A DNA stretch of 48,473 nt from Pseudomonadota bacterium (GCA_029779435.1 JAKPAM010000039.1:1-48473); one strand, 5' to 3'. Shown: positions 23,721 through 34,889, counted from the stretch's first letter. Notes: generated by a model from the letters alone, not told the origin. A program made the numbers and translations.

Positions 23721-26700
23721 ATGTCCACACGCACGTCATCTCTGATCGGCCGCTGCCTGGCCGCGCTGCTGTTACTGTCCCTGTTCTCGGCGGCGATCGC
23801 GATCCTGGGATTGCGATATTACGTCTGGCCGCGGTTGGATCAGTGGCGTCCGTCGATCGTCGCGGCCTTGTCGCGCGAACTGGGCCGCCCCGTCACGATC
23901 GACAAGCTGGACACGGCGATCCACGGCTGGCGTCCCGCGCTGACGATTCGTGGCTTCGCGCTGCACGATGCGGACGGCCGCCAGGCGCTGAAGGCCGAGT
24001 CGGCCGTCGTCGACGTGGCGCTGTCCCGATTGGTGGCCGGCCGGCCGGCGATCACGTCGCTGCTGCTGGTGGCGCCGAGCATGAACGTCGAATATTTCGG
24101 CGCCGGCCAATGGCGGATCGCGGGGTTCGATCACGCGGCCAGCGACGCCGTGCGCACCGGCGACGAGCGGGCGCTGCGGACCGTGTTGGGCATCCCGCGG
24201 ATCGAGATCCGCGACGGCCGGGTCGAGCTGATCGATCGTGTCGACGATGGCCGGCTGACCGCCGACGGCGTGGGGTTGGCCGTGCGGCATGACGACGCCG
24301 GGCACCAGGCGGCATTGACGCTGCCCGGAGCCGATGGCGGCGACAGCCTGAAGATCCTGCTGCGCGTCGAGGCGCCGGCATCGCTCGGCGGTGTCGGCGA
24401 GGGCTGGCGGGCCGACGGCTTCGTCAGCGTGCGCGGATTGCCGGGGCCGACCTTGGCCATGCTGGGGCGGCTCGTCGTCGGCCATCGGTTGGCGGCCGAG
24501 GCGGTCGATGTCGGGGCGGTCGGTCCCGGGGCGGACCAAACCGGAACGGGCCAAACCGGGGCGGGCCAAACCGGGGCGGGCCAAACCGGGGCTGGCCCAT
24601 CCGGGGCGGACAACACCACGGCGATCCATGCCGCGACGGAGCCCGCTGCCGTCCGCGACGCCGACCGCAGCCGGATGCCGGTCGCGATGGGCGATGCCGA
24701 TCTGATGGCCTGGGGGCGCTGGCAGGACGGCGCGCTGGACGACGTCCTGGTCAAGCTCGACGCGCGTCGTCCTCGCTGGCGTTTCGACGAGGCGGGGCGC
24801 GGAGCGGGCGTGCCTCGCCTGCGCGCCGAATGGCGGATGGCGCGTGTCGAACCCGGGCGCTACCGGGTCGACATGGTCGACGCGCGGGCGAGCCTTCCCG
24901 GTGGTGCCGAGTTGGCGTTCGCCGAGGGCTCGCAGCTCTGGGTGTCCGAGGCGGGGGCGCTCCGGTCGGCGCATGTCGTCGTGCAGCCGTTCGACCTGGC
25001 TGGCGCGGCGTCGTGGGCGGCGGCGCAACGTTGGCCGGCCGGCCTGCCCCAGACGCTGGACGCGTGGTCGATCGGCGGCCGGATGGGTCGGCTGCAGTTC
25101 GATTGGCGCGCCGCCGGCAGCGCGCCAGCCGAGGATCGGCCATCGTGGCGCGTGGAGGCGGAATTCGATCGGTTGGCGGCGGGGCCTCGCCGGATCGTCG
25201 AGCGCCGCGCGGCCGACGGCTTGCCGCTGCCGTCGACGCCGTCGGTCGAGAACGCCGCCGGACGGCTGATCGCCACCGACGCCGGTGGGCAGTTGCAGGT
25301 CGGGGGCGGCAAAGGGGCGGCCTGGTCGTTTCCCGGCTTGTTCGCCGTGCCGCGCGTCGTGTTCGATCGCTGGTCGGCCCGGCTGGATTGGCAGCACGGC
25401 GCGGGCGGCGACCTGCGCATCCGTATTCAGGAAGCCCGTTTCGCGAATCCGGATGCCGACGGGACGGTGGCCGGTTCGATCCGCATCGCGGGTGACCGGT
25501 CGATCGCCGATCTCACCGGCCGCCTGCAGCGTGCCCGGGCGACCAGCGTCGCGCGCTATCTGCCGCTGTCGGTGTCGCCCGCCGTGCGCGATTGGGTCGC
25601 GCGCGCGGTCGAGGCCGGCGAATCGGACGCGGTGACGCTGGTGCTGCGCGGCGACCTGCACGACTTTCCGTTCGAGCGGCCCGGCATGGACGGGCAGTTC
25701 CGGGTCGACGTCGCATTGCGCGGCGGCCGGCTGCGCTTCGAGCCCGACTGGCCGCCGCTCGACCAGATCACGGGACACCTGACGTTCGAGCGCGCGAGTT
25801 TTTCCGCCGCGATCGACGGTGCGACGCTGCACGGTGTGCAGACCGCCGGTACGCGCTTGCGGATTCCCGATTTCCATCATGGCGTGCTGGGCATCGAAGG
25901 GCGGACCACGGCGCCGGCCAGCCGTCTGATCGGCCTGGTCAACGCCAGTCCGCTCGACCATTTCGTCAACGGCGCGTTGCGTGAGGCCAGCGCGACCAAC
26001 GACGTGGACCTGAAGCTGAGCGCCAGGATCCCGCTGCACGCGGGCGAGCACGATACATTCCAGGCGACGCTGGCGCTGCACGACAACGACTTCCTGTTCG
26101 GCCCCGGCAAACCGGTGCTCGGCGCGCTGCGCGGTGTGCTGGCGATCGGGCACGACGGGGTCGCGGCCCGCGACGTCAGCGGGCGCCTGCTCGGCGGGCC
26201 GGTGCGCATCGATGCGTCGGCGCCGGCGCCCGGACACGTCACGCTGCGGGCCCGGGGCGGACTGTCGCTCGATGGCCTGCGCACGCTGGCCGACAATCCG
26301 CTTACCCGCAAGCTCGACGGACACGCCGACTACGAGGCCGACGTCGACATCGATGCGCGCGGCGTCAAGCTGACGCTGTCGTCCGACCTGGTCGGCGTGG
26401 CCAGCGATCTGCCGGCCCCGTTCGCCAAGCGGACCGGCGTCGCGCTGCCGCTAAGGGTCGTCAGCAGCCCGGCGCCGGTGGCCGCCGACGGGTTCGTGAC
26501 CACGATCTCGCTCGGCGACGCGGTGCGGATGCGGATCGCCCGGCGATTCGATGCGAAGGCCGGCCGAGCGCTGATCGATCGCGCGGCGTTCGCGATGAAC
26601 ACCGAACCGGTGCTGCCCGAGACGGGGCTGTCGGTCGCGCTGCACCTGCCTCGCGTGGACTTCGATGCGTGGGGGGCGGCGATGGCGACCGCGGCGATCG

Positions 26701-27875
26701 GGCAGCCGGACGAGAACCTGGGCGGCGAGTTCGCGCCGGGCTTCTCGCTGCTGCCCAAGCACGTGTCGGTGCTGACCGATGAGCTGCTGGTCGGCGGCAA
26801 GCAGTTGCACGACGTGGTATTCGGCGCCACGCGCCAGCAGGGTGTGTGGCAGGCCAACGTCAGCGCACGCGAAGTCGACGGTTATTTCTCGTGGCGCGAT
26901 GCGCCGCCCGGACAGCCGCTGGGCAAGCTGACCGCGCGCTTCACGCGGCTGGAGATCCCGCCGTCGCGCCGGCAGGAGATCGAGTCGATCCTGGAGACCG
27001 ATCGCACCGACCTGCCCGAGCTCGACATCACGGCCGAGGAACTGGTCCTGAACAACCACCGGCTGGGCCGGCTCGAACTGCTCGCCGGCAACGGCAGCGA
27101 GGCGGGTCGCCCGGCATGGAAGCTCCAGCATCTGCGCATCGCGCATCCGACCGCCACGCTCGATGCGTCCGGCATATGGACGCAGCGTTCGCGCCGCGAC
27201 GCGGATCCGGCGACGCGCATGACCTCGCTGGATTTCAAGCTGGACCTGCGCGATTCGGGCGCGCTGTTGAACGACCTGGGCATTCGCGACGCGATCCGCG
27301 GCGCCGCCGGCACGATCCAGGGTCGTCTGGACTGGGCGGGATCGCCGCTGGCGATCGACTATCCGAGCTTGCACGGCCGGATCGATGTCGGGCTCGGGAA
27401 GGGCCAGTTCCTCAAGACCGATCCGGGGCTCGCCAAGCTGATCGGCGTGTTGAACCTGCAGTCGCTGCCGCGGCGCCTGTCGCTCGACTTCCGCGACGTC
27501 TTCGCCGAGGGCTTCGCGTTCGACGACATCCACGGCGACGTGCGCGTCGACCATGGCGTCGCGTACACCGACGACCTGAAGATGAACGGCGTGCAGGCGC
27601 GCGTGCACCTGAAGGGCGAGGCCGACCTGGCGCGCGAAACGCAGTCGCTGGACGTCGAGGTGCGCCCGCACCTGAACGCGGGTCTCGCGTCGCTCGCGTA
27701 TGCTGCGGTCAATCCGGTGATCGGCCTCGGTTCGTTCCTCGCGCAGTTCATGCTGCGCGCGCCGCTCGAGCAGGCGTTCACCTACCAGTACCGCGTCACG
27801 GGGTCGTGGGCCGATCCGACTGTCGTCGAAAAGTCACGGCCGCAACCGCTGCCGGATCGACAACCGGCACCCTGA
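23721..27875 (+). CDS. yhdP: YhdP-family AsmA-like phospholipid transport protein
   Basis: A 1384-residue protein with one N-terminal membrane anchor (about residues 13-32, LAALLLLSLFSAAIAILGL). It is followed by a long periplasmic part made of repeated beta-strand segments, beginning LSRELGRPVTIDKLDTAIHG and WRPALTIRGFAL, as in the TIGR02099/DUF3971 family. YhdP with TamB and YdbH is known to form hydrophobic bridges moving phospholipid from inner to outer membrane. The AsmA-type C-terminus is visible in GLGKGQFLKTDPGLAKLIGV and DIHGDVRVDHGVAYTDDLKM, and the ending EQAFTYQYRVTGSWADP is typical. Odd: residues about 272-296 contain a (G-Q-T-G-A)n insert coded by a 15-bp array, in a region poor in conservation. 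Start at ATG 23721, weak ribosome binding site. Followed by the nitrilase gene after 66 bases. Confidence 0.93.
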   Translation: MSTRTSSLIGRCLAALLLLSLFSAAIAILGLRYYVWPRLDQWRPSIVAALSRELGRPVTIDKLDTAIHGWRPALTIRGFALHDADGRQALKAESAVVDVALSRLVAGRPAITSLLLVAPSMNVEYFGAGQWRIAGFDHAASDAVRTGDERALRTVLGIPRIEIRDGRVELIDRVDDGRLTADGVGLAVRHDDAGHQAALTLPGADGGDSLKILLRVEAPASLGGVGEGWRADGFVSVRGLPGPTLAMLGRLVVGHRLAAEAVDVGAVGPGADQTGTGQTGAGQTGAGQTGAGPSGADNTTAIHAATEPAAVRDADRSRMPVAMGDADLMAWGRWQDGALDDVLVKLDARRPRWRFDEAGRGAGVPRLRAEWRMARVEPGRYRVDMVDARASLPGGAELAFAEGSQLWVSEAGALRSAHVVVQPFDLAGAASWAAAQRWPAGLPQTLDAWSIGGRMGRLQFDWRAAGSAPAEDRPSWRVEAEFDRLAAGPRRIVERRAADGLPLPSTPSVENAAGRLIATDAGGQLQVGGGKGAAWSFPGLFAVPRVVFDRWSARLDWQHGAGGDLRIRIQEARFANPDADGTVAGSIRIAGDRSIADLTGRLQRARATSVARYLPLSVSPAVRDWVARAVEAGESDAVTLVLRGDLHDFPFERPGMDGQFRVDVALRGGRLRFEPDWPPLDQITGHLTFERASFSAAIDGATLHGVQTAGTRLRIPDFHHGVLGIEGRTTAPASRLIGLVNASPLDHFVNGALREASATNDVDLKLSARIPLHAGEHDTFQATLALHDNDFLFGPGKPVLGALRGVLAIGHDGVAARDVSGRLLGGPVRIDASAPAPGHVTLRARGGLSLDGLRTLADNPLTRKLDGHADYEADVDIDARGVKLTLSSDLVGVASDLPAPFAKRTGVALPLRVVSSPAPVAADGFVTTISLGDAVRMRIARRFDAKAGRALIDRAAFAMNTEPVLPETGLSVALHLPRVDFDAWGAAMATAAIGQPDENLGGEFAPGFSLLPKHVSVLTDELLVGGKQLHDVVFGATRQQGVWQANVSAREVDGYFSWRDAPPGQPLGKLTARFTRLEIPPSRRQEIESILETDRTDLPELDITAEELVLNNHRLGRLELLAGNGSEAGRPAWKLQHLRIAHPTATLDASGIWTQRSRRDADPATRMTSLDFKLDLRDSGALLNDLGIRDAIRGAAGTIQGRLDWAGSPLAIDYPSLHGRIDVGLGKGQFLKTDPGLAKLIGVLNLQSLPRRLSLDFRDVFAEGFAFDDIHGDVRVDHGVAYTDDLKMNGVQARVHLKGEADLARETQSLDVEVRPHLNAGLASLAYAAVNPVIGLGSFLAQFMLRAPLEQAFTYQYRVTGSWADPTVVEKSRPQPLPDRQPAP
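24534..24608 (+). repeat. In-frame 15-bp array (5 units) in yhdP
   Basis: Five units related to GGCCAAACCGGGGCG; units 2 and 3 are identical, the outer ones diverged (GACCAAACCGGAACG first, GGCCCATCCGGGGCG last). It encodes a G-Q-T-G-A type pentapeptide repeat in the periplasmic part of YhdP. Confidence 0.9.
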
Positions 27876-27941
27876 TCGCCGACGATGCGTGCTGGCGCGT
27901 CCGCGCCCGTTCGCCCCGCTCCGCCCGTTCGAAGGATGCTC

Positions 27942-28796
<855 letters not shown>

Positions 28797-28847
28797 TGCC
28801 AGGCCCGGCCGATCGGATCAGTGAATCACAACGGAGTTCAATACCCG

Positions 28848-30311
28848 ATGAATGTCGTCGAAAGCCAGGCCTTCAGTCATCTGGCCATCGCGCGGTCCAC
28901 GCTGCTCGAACCCTTCGGTCTCGATGAATCGTCGCTGCAGCGCGTGCTGGCCGAGGTCTTCGAGCATCGCGTCGACTATGCCGACGTCTACTTCCAGTTG
29001 ACGCGCAGCGAAGGCTGGAGCCTCGAGGAAGGCATCGTCAAGTCCGGCAGCTTCTCGATCGACAAGGGCGTCGGCGTGCGCGCGATTTCCGGCGAGAAGA
29101 CCGCGTTCGCCTATTCCGACGAGATCAATGCCGACGCGCTGTCGTCGGCCGCCCGGGCGACGCGCACGATCGCGCGCGCCGGCGCCGGCCGCGTCAAGGT
29201 GGCCAGCCGGTTCGCCGGCAACCACGGCCACGCGCTGTATCCGGCACACGATCCGATCGGCGACCTGTCGTCGGCCGACAAGGTCTCGCTGCTCGAACGT
29301 CTGGAAAAAATGGCGCGGGCCCGCGATCCGCGCGTCAAGCAGGTGATGGCCGGGCTGGCGGCCGAATACGACGTCGTGATGGTCGCGCGCTCGGACGGCG
29401 TGATGGCCGCCGACGTGCGTCCATTGGTGCGCGTATCGATCACCGTGATCGCCGAACAGAACGGCCGGCGCGAGCAGGGCACCAGCGGCGGCGGCGGCCG
29501 CTACGGGCTCGACTACTTCGACGACGCGCTGCTCGAGCAGTACGCGCGCGAGGCGGTCGATGTCGCGCTGGTCAATCTGGAATCGCGGCCGGCGCCCGCG
29601 GGCGTGATGACGGTCGTGCTGGGCCCGGGCTGGCCCGGCGTGCTGCTGCACGAGGCGGTCGGCCACGGCCTGGAAGGCGACTTCAACCGCAAGGGTTCGT
29701 CGATCTTCTCGGGCCGCATCGGCGAGCGCGTCGCCGCGAAGGGCGTCACCGTCATCGACGACGGCACGATCCAGGATCGCCGCGGCTCGCTGAACATCGA
29801 CGACGAAGGCCATCCGACGCAGCGCAACGTGCTGATCGAGGACGGCGTGCTCAAGGGCTACCTGCAGGACAGCTTGAACGCGCGGCTGATGAAGCGCGCA
29901 CCGACCGGCAACGGGCGGCGCGAGTCGTTCGCGCACCTGCCGATGCCGCGGATGACCAACACGTTCATGCTGGGCGGCGACCGCGATCCGCAGGAGATCA
30001 TCGCGTCGATCGACAAGGGCGTGTACGCGGTCAACTTCGGTGGCGGCCAGGTCGACATCACCAACGGCAAGTTCGTGTTCTCGGCGTCCGAAGCCTACTG
30101 GGTCGAGAAGGGCAAGATCCAGTACCCGGTCAAGGGCGCGACGATCATCGGCAACGGCCCGGACGCGCTGACCCGCGTGACCGCCATCGGCAACGACATG
30201 CGGCTCGATTCGGGCATCGGCGTGTGCGGCAAGGACGGCCAGAGCGTTCCCGTGGGCGTCGGCATGCCGACTGTTCGCCTCGAAGGATTGACGGTCGGCG
30301 GCACGGCCTGA
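28848..30311 (+). CDS. tldD: Metalloprotease TldD
   Basis: A 487-residue catalytic subunit of the TldD/TldE (PmbA) protease, which trims peptides such as microcin B17 and the CcdA antitoxin in E. coli. The zinc-binding motif HEAVGHGLEGDFNRKGSS (His268, Glu269, His273) is intact, and the C-terminal Cys of GVCGKDGQSVPVGVGMPT is the expected further ligand. Other hallmarks are VDYADVYFQ near residue 42, GVGVRAI and EYDVVMVARSDG. Start ATG 28848 (MNVVESQAFS) is preferred over GTG 28821: GGAG stands 11 bases before it, and the length then fits the family. The partner pmbA is not in this window. Thirteen bases separate the stop from the DUF748 gene. Confidence 0.95.
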   Translation: MNVVESQAFSHLAIARSTLLEPFGLDESSLQRVLAEVFEHRVDYADVYFQLTRSEGWSLEEGIVKSGSFSIDKGVGVRAISGEKTAFAYSDEINADALSSAARATRTIARAGAGRVKVASRFAGNHGHALYPAHDPIGDLSSADKVSLLERLEKMARARDPRVKQVMAGLAAEYDVVMVARSDGVMAADVRPLVRVSITVIAEQNGRREQGTSGGGGRYGLDYFDDALLEQYAREAVDVALVNLESRPAPAGVMTVVLGPGWPGVLLHEAVGHGLEGDFNRKGSSIFSGRIGERVAAKGVTVIDDGTIQDRRGSLNIDDEGHPTQRNVLIEDGVLKGYLQDSLNARLMKRAPTGNGRRESFAHLPMPRMTNTFMLGGDRDPQEIIASIDKGVYAVNFGGGQVDITNGKFVFSASEAYWVEKGKIQYPVKGATIIGNGPDALTRVTAIGNDMRLDSGIGVCGKDGQSVPVGVGMPTVRLEGLTVGGTA

Positions 30312-30323
30312 GAACCTGACGCC

Positions 30324-33300
30324 ATGACCGCAGCAGTCGAATGGCTGATCGACCCGACCGACGGCAGCCCGCAAGGCAACGGCGGCGCCCGCCGTCCGCG
30401 GCGCTGGCCGAAGCGGGTCCTGGTCGGGCTGCTGGTGGCGCTCGTGCTGTACGCGCTGCTGGGTTTCGTGCTGCTGCCTCGTATCGCGCGCGGACAGGTC
30501 GAGAAGATCCTGGCCGAGCAGTTCGATCGGCCGGTGCAGGTCGAGTCGGTCCGGTTCAATCCGTTCAAGCTGTTCCTGAAGGTGCGGCACGTGACCGTCG
30601 GCCCCAAGGAGGGCGACGGCAATCATGATCAGCCGTTGTTCCGGCTCGGCGCGCTCGACGTCGATGCCGCCTGGCGTTCGCTGTTCCAGCTCGCGCCCGT
30701 CGTGTCGTCGGTGCGCATCGACGCGCCGGAGATCTCGCTGGCGCGGCTGCCCGACGGCCGCTACAGCATCCAGGACCTGATCGACAAATGGAGCGCGCCG
30801 TCGCCGACGCCGTCGGACGGCGAGGTGCCGGGCTTCGCGATCAGCAACATCGAGCTGACGCGCGGCCGCATCGATTTCGACGACCAGGTCAAATCGCGCA
30901 AGCACGAACTGGCCGACCTGCTGATCCGCGTGCCGTTCATCTCCAGCCTGGAGGTGTACGAGGACGTCAAGGTCCAGCCGCACGTCGAGGCGACGCTCAA
31001 CGGATCGCACTTCGCGGCGTCCGGCACGACCGAGCCTTTCAGTGAATCGCGCCGGTCGTCGATCGACATCGACCTGGACGACGTCGCGCTGGACGAACTG
31101 GCCGCCTATTCGCCGGTACCGCTGCCGGTGAAGGTGGCGGCCGGACGCCTGAACGTCGACGCCAAGGTGCTGTTCGAGCAGCCGCCGCAGTCGCGCCCGA
31201 CGGTCAACATCAGCGGTAGCGCGGGCCTGGCGGGCATCGATCTGCGCGAGTTGCAGGGCGAGCCGCTGCTCAAGCTCGGCGCATTGACGGCGGCGCAGAT
31301 CGATTTGAAGCTGCAGGATAACGATTTCCGGGTCGGCGACGTGACGATCGACGGATTCGACGCGGTCGTGCACCGGCGCCAAGGCCAGCAGCAGTTCTTC
31401 CAGAGCGTGCTGGACGCGATGGCGCGCAACGACGCGAATGCCGCGCCACGGCGCGCGCCGGCGCCCGCTGCGGCGGCCCCGTCCGGCGCGGCCTCGGCCG
31501 AGGCGCCCCCGGCTAAGGTGCCTCCGGCTAAGGTGCCTCCCGCCGAGACGCCTTCATCCGAGGCGACTCCGTCTGCCGCGGTACCGTCCGCCGCAGCACC
31601 CGCCAAACCGGTGTCCGCCAAGCCGGCTTCGACCGCGAGCAAGCCGCTGCGCTGGCAGGTCGAACGCGTCGCGCTGAACGGTGCCCGGCTCGATTTCGCG
31701 GACCAGCAGTTCACGCCGCGGCCGCTGGCCGTCATGCTCGATCCGATCGACATCACGGTTACCCAACTGACCAGCGAGGCCGGCCGGCCGCTCAGCTATC
31801 AGCTCGCCACCCGGACCGCGCAGGGCGAGGCCGTATCGGCGCAGGGACAGGCCGTGCTGTCGCCGCTGTCGGTCGACGGCCGATTCGAAGTCGGCCAGAT
31901 CGCGTTGAAGTCATGGTGGTGGCTGGCCGATGGCCGGATCGCCGCCGAGCCGACCGATGGCGTCGTCGGCGCCAGCGGCCATTACCAGGTGGCGATGCCC
32001 GACAAGGGCCTGCAACTGCGGCTCGACGAGCTGGGGCTGGACGTCAGCAAGCTCGTGATCGTTGCGCGGCCCGGTGGGGCCGTGCCGGCGGCCACGCCGG
32101 CCGGGGCGCAGGCCAAGGCCGCGTCCGGGAACGCGCCGGCCGCCGCCCGTCAAGCGAAGGGGCGTGCGCCGGCCCGGTCCGGCGCGGCGGCACGGGCGGC
32201 GCCACGCGGTGCCGCGGAGCCCGCGGCGCGCAGCACCGCGGCGGTTCCGCTGCTGTCGATTCCCGATTTCAAGGTGAGCGGAACCAGCGTCGATCTGGAC
32301 ACGCAGCGCGTCGTCGTCGGATCCGTCGCGTCGCAAGGCGGCCGGATCGCGCTGCGGCGGGACGCGGACGGTCGCTTCGACGTGCAGAAGCTGCTGATCG
32401 ATGCGCCCTCCGCGCCGTCGCCGGCCCAGCCGTCCGCGCCGGCCAAGGATGCCGGCAAGCCCGCCGCGCCGGACTGGACCGTGCGGCTCGACAAGCTGCA
32501 GTTCGACCAGTACGCGATCGACGTCACCGACGCGCAGGCCGGCAAGACCGGCGACCTGAAGATCGACCAGCTCGCGCTGATGCTGGGCGACCTGACGGTG
32601 CTCGGAGACCAGCCGAAGGGCAGCCCCGGCAAGCTCGACCTGAAGGCACGGGTCAATCAGCGCGGCTCGCTCACCGTCGCCGGCCCGCTGGCGCTCAGCC
32701 CGGTGCACGCGCGGCTGGCGATCGATGCGCGCAGCCTCAGCGTGCTGCCGGCGCAGCCCTACGTGTCCGAATACCTGAACGCGGTCATCGCGAACGGCCG
32801 GGTCAATGCCAAGGGCAACCTGGCGCTCGACATGCCGGCCGGCCAGCCGGCCAGGATCCAGTGGAAGGGTGACGCATCGGTCGACGAATTCGGCGCGCTG
32901 GCACGTCAGAGCAACCGCGACCTGCTGCGCTGGAAGGCGCTGGCCGTCAAGGGGATCGAACTGGACGTCGAGCCGCTGAAGGTGCGTATCGCCGACGTCG
33001 CGCTGTCGCGGTTGTACGCGCGCGTGATCCTCAGCAGCGAGGGCCGGCTGAACCTGCAGGACCTGATCGTCAAGGATCAGCCCGGCGAGGCTCGCGGTAC
33101 CGCGCAGGCCGATCTGACGCGGTCGCCCGACTCCGCCGCGGCGCCCGCCAAGGGCGCGCGTCCGGCCGCGGGCGCCGCGACAGGTTCGCCGGGGGCGCCG
33201 TCGTCCGCGCCCCCTTCGCCGACGCCGCCCGCATCGGTGCAGCCATCGCCGCCCCAGCCCTCGTCTTCCGCATCCACACCGGCGCCGGCCGCGGCCGAGC

Positions 33301-34796
33301 GCAAGGCCGAGACCCTCCACGAAATCGAGCGACTGCCGGCGTTCGGCGATGCCGGCGGCGGCAAGGCCACGAAGGCGCTGCCGCCCAAGCCCGCGACGCC
33401 GCCGCCGGACGTGCGCATCGGCAAGATCACGCTGACCGACGCCAACATCGATTTCAGCGACTTCTTCGTCCGGCCTAACTATTCGGCGAACCTGACCGGG
33501 CTCGACGGCGGGGTGTCGCAACTGAGTCCCGACCAGCCCGGCGACGTCCAGCTCAAGGGACGCGTCGACAACGCCGGGGCCGTCGATGTCAGCGGCCGCC
33601 TGAATCCGTTTTCGTCGGCGCTGACGATGGACATCGTCGCCAACGCCCGTGACATCGACCTGCCGCGCCTGTCGCCGTACTCGGTCAAGTACATCGGCCA
33701 CGGCATCGAGCGGGGCAAGCTGTCCGCGCAGTTGAACTACAAGATCGTCGATCGCAACCTGACGGCCGAGAACAAGGTCGTCCTCGACCAGTTGACGCTC
33801 AGCGATCGGGTGGCCGGTTCGCAGGCGCCGAACCTGCCGGTGCAGTTCGCGCTGGCGCTGCTGAAGGACCGGGATGGCGTGATCGACGTCGAACTGCCGA
33901 TCAGCGGTTCGATCGACGACCCGCAATTCAGCATCGGCGGCATCGTGCTGCGCCTGATCGGCAACCTGATCGTCAAGGCCGTCACGTCGCCGTTCTCGCT
34001 GATCGGCGGGATTTTCAGCGGAGCCGGCGTCGACGGGGCCGAGCTGTCGAAGATGCCGTTCGCGGCCGGGGCGGCGGCGCTCGAGCCGGCGGCGATCGAG
34101 CGGCTCGAGAAGCTCGCCAAGGTGTTGCAGGACCGGCCGGGCCTGAAGGTCGACATCGCCGGCCGCGCGTCGCCTGCGCGCGACCGCGACGCGCTGATGC
34201 ACGTGCGGCTGCAGCGGCGCGTCAAGGCGCTGAAGGTCAAGGAGAACGTGGCCGACGGCGCCGATTCGGCGCGGCTGGACGAGGTGGCGCTGGCGCCCGA
34301 CGAATACGCGCGCCTGCTCAAGCAGCTCTATCGCGACGCGCCGTTCGAGAAGCCGCGCAACGTCATCGGCCTGACCAAGGACGTGCCGGTCGCCGAGATG
34401 GAGCAGCGCCTGATCGAGCACATGCAGATCGGCGAACGCCAGTATCAGGATCTGGCCAACCGGCGCGCCCAGGCGGTCAAGGACTGGCTGAGCGGCAAGG
34501 GGCAGGTGCCCAGCGAGCGGCTGTACATCGTGTCGTCGAAGATCGATGCGCCCGCGGGACAGCAAGCGCCCGGCGCGGAGGCGGGGGCGGCGCAGGGAGC
34601 AGGTACCGCCCCGGGAGCGGAGCCGGCGCAGGGCGCGGCCAGCGGCCCGGCCGGCCAGCAGACCGATGGGCAAGGAGGCCGCACGCAGGCTGACGGGCAG
34701 TCCGGCGAACAGGCCGGCAAGCCGTCGGGCGGGCAGGGCGGCGGCTCCCGTGGCGATCCGGCCGGCATCGGTGTCGAACTGAACCTACGCGGGTGA
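30324..34796 (+). CDS. DUF748 (AsmA-like) giant envelope protein
   Basis: A 1490-residue protein with an N-terminal basic cytosolic stub, a single membrane helix (about residues 32-52, VLVGLLVALVLYALLGFVLLP) and a very long periplasmic region. AsmA-fold elements are visible: RPVQVESVRFNPFKLFLKVR at the N-terminus and PDVRIGKITLTDANIDFSDF plus RPNYSANLTGLDGGVSQLSP near 1035-1075, the DUF748 core, with GSIDDPQFSIGGIVLRLIGN after it. Four long Pro/Ala/Ser-rich linkers (about 372-435, 580-640, 690-710, 930-990) join globular parts. The C-terminal part (ERLEKLAKVLQDRPGLKVDI, then GRASPARDRDAL) looks OmpA-like in sequence, and the tail is Gly/Gln/Ala-rich. It is probably another inter-membrane lipid bridge like YhdP two genes upstream. 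It stands between tldD and aroG, where Burkholderia usually has none. Confidence 0.88.
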   Translation: MTAAVEWLIDPTDGSPQGNGGARRPRRWPKRVLVGLLVALVLYALLGFVLLPRIARGQVEKILAEQFDRPVQVESVRFNPFKLFLKVRHVTVGPKEGDGNHDQPLFRLGALDVDAAWRSLFQLAPVVSSVRIDAPEISLARLPDGRYSIQDLIDKWSAPSPTPSDGEVPGFAISNIELTRGRIDFDDQVKSRKHELADLLIRVPFISSLEVYEDVKVQPHVEATLNGSHFAASGTTEPFSESRRSSIDIDLDDVALDELAAYSPVPLPVKVAAGRLNVDAKVLFEQPPQSRPTVNISGSAGLAGIDLRELQGEPLLKLGALTAAQIDLKLQDNDFRVGDVTIDGFDAVVHRRQGQQQFFQSVLDAMARNDANAAPRRAPAPAAAAPSGAASAEAPPAKVPPAKVPPAETPSSEATPSAAVPSAAAPAKPVSAKPASTASKPLRWQVERVALNGARLDFADQQFTPRPLAVMLDPIDITVTQLTSEAGRPLSYQLATRTAQGEAVSAQGQAVLSPLSVDGRFEVGQIALKSWWWLADGRIAAEPTDGVVGASGHYQVAMPDKGLQLRLDELGLDVSKLVIVARPGGAVPAATPAGAQAKAASGNAPAAARQAKGRAPARSGAAARAAPRGAAEPAARSTAAVPLLSIPDFKVSGTSVDLDTQRVVVGSVASQGGRIALRRDADGRFDVQKLLIDAPSAPSPAQPSAPAKDAGKPAAPDWTVRLDKLQFDQYAIDVTDAQAGKTGDLKIDQLALMLGDLTVLGDQPKGSPGKLDLKARVNQRGSLTVAGPLALSPVHARLAIDARSLSVLPAQPYVSEYLNAVIANGRVNAKGNLALDMPAGQPARIQWKGDASVDEFGALARQSNRDLLRWKALAVKGIELDVEPLKVRIADVALSRLYARVILSSEGRLNLQDLIVKDQPGEARGTAQADLTRSPDSAAAPAKGARPAAGAATGSPGAPSSAPPSPTPPASVQPSPPQPSSSASTPAPAAAERKAETLHEIERLPAFGDAGGGKATKALPPKPATPPPDVRIGKITLTDANIDFSDFFVRPNYSANLTGLDGGVSQLSPDQPGDVQLKGRVDNAGAVDVSGRLNPFSSALTMDIVANARDIDLPRLSPYSVKYIGHGIERGKLSAQLNYKIVDRNLTAENKVVLDQLTLSDRVAGSQAPNLPVQFALALLKDRDGVIDVELPISGSIDDPQFSIGGIVLRLIGNLIVKAVTSPFSLIGGIFSGAGVDGAELSKMPFAAGAAALEPAAIERLEKLAKVLQDRPGLKVDIAGRASPARDRDALMHVRLQRRVKALKVKENVADGADSARLDEVALAPDEYARLLKQLYRDAPFEKPRNVIGLTKDVPVAEMEQRLIEHMQIGERQYQDLANRRAQAVKDWLSGKGQVPSERLYIVSSKIDAPAGQQAPGAEAGAAQGAGTAPGAEPAQGAASGPAGQQTDGQGGRTQADGQSGEQAGKPSGGQGGGSRGDPAGIGVELNLRG
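31505..31564 (+). repeat. In-frame 15-bp array (4 units) in the DUF748 gene
   Basis: Units GCCCCCGGCTAAGGT, GCCTCCGGCTAAGGT, GCCTCCCGCCGAGAC and GCCTTCATCCGAGGC: two near-identical and two diverged, all 15 bp and in frame. They encode PPAKV-type pentapeptides inside a Pro/Ala-rich linker. Confidence 0.8.
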
Positions 34797-34889
34797 CCAC
34801 CCGAACCGGGCGGTCACCCGCGCAGGCTCGTGCGCGGACGACGCGCCTCGTGCAGGAGCAGGCGTCTCGCACGGAGTCCGGCACCTCGC

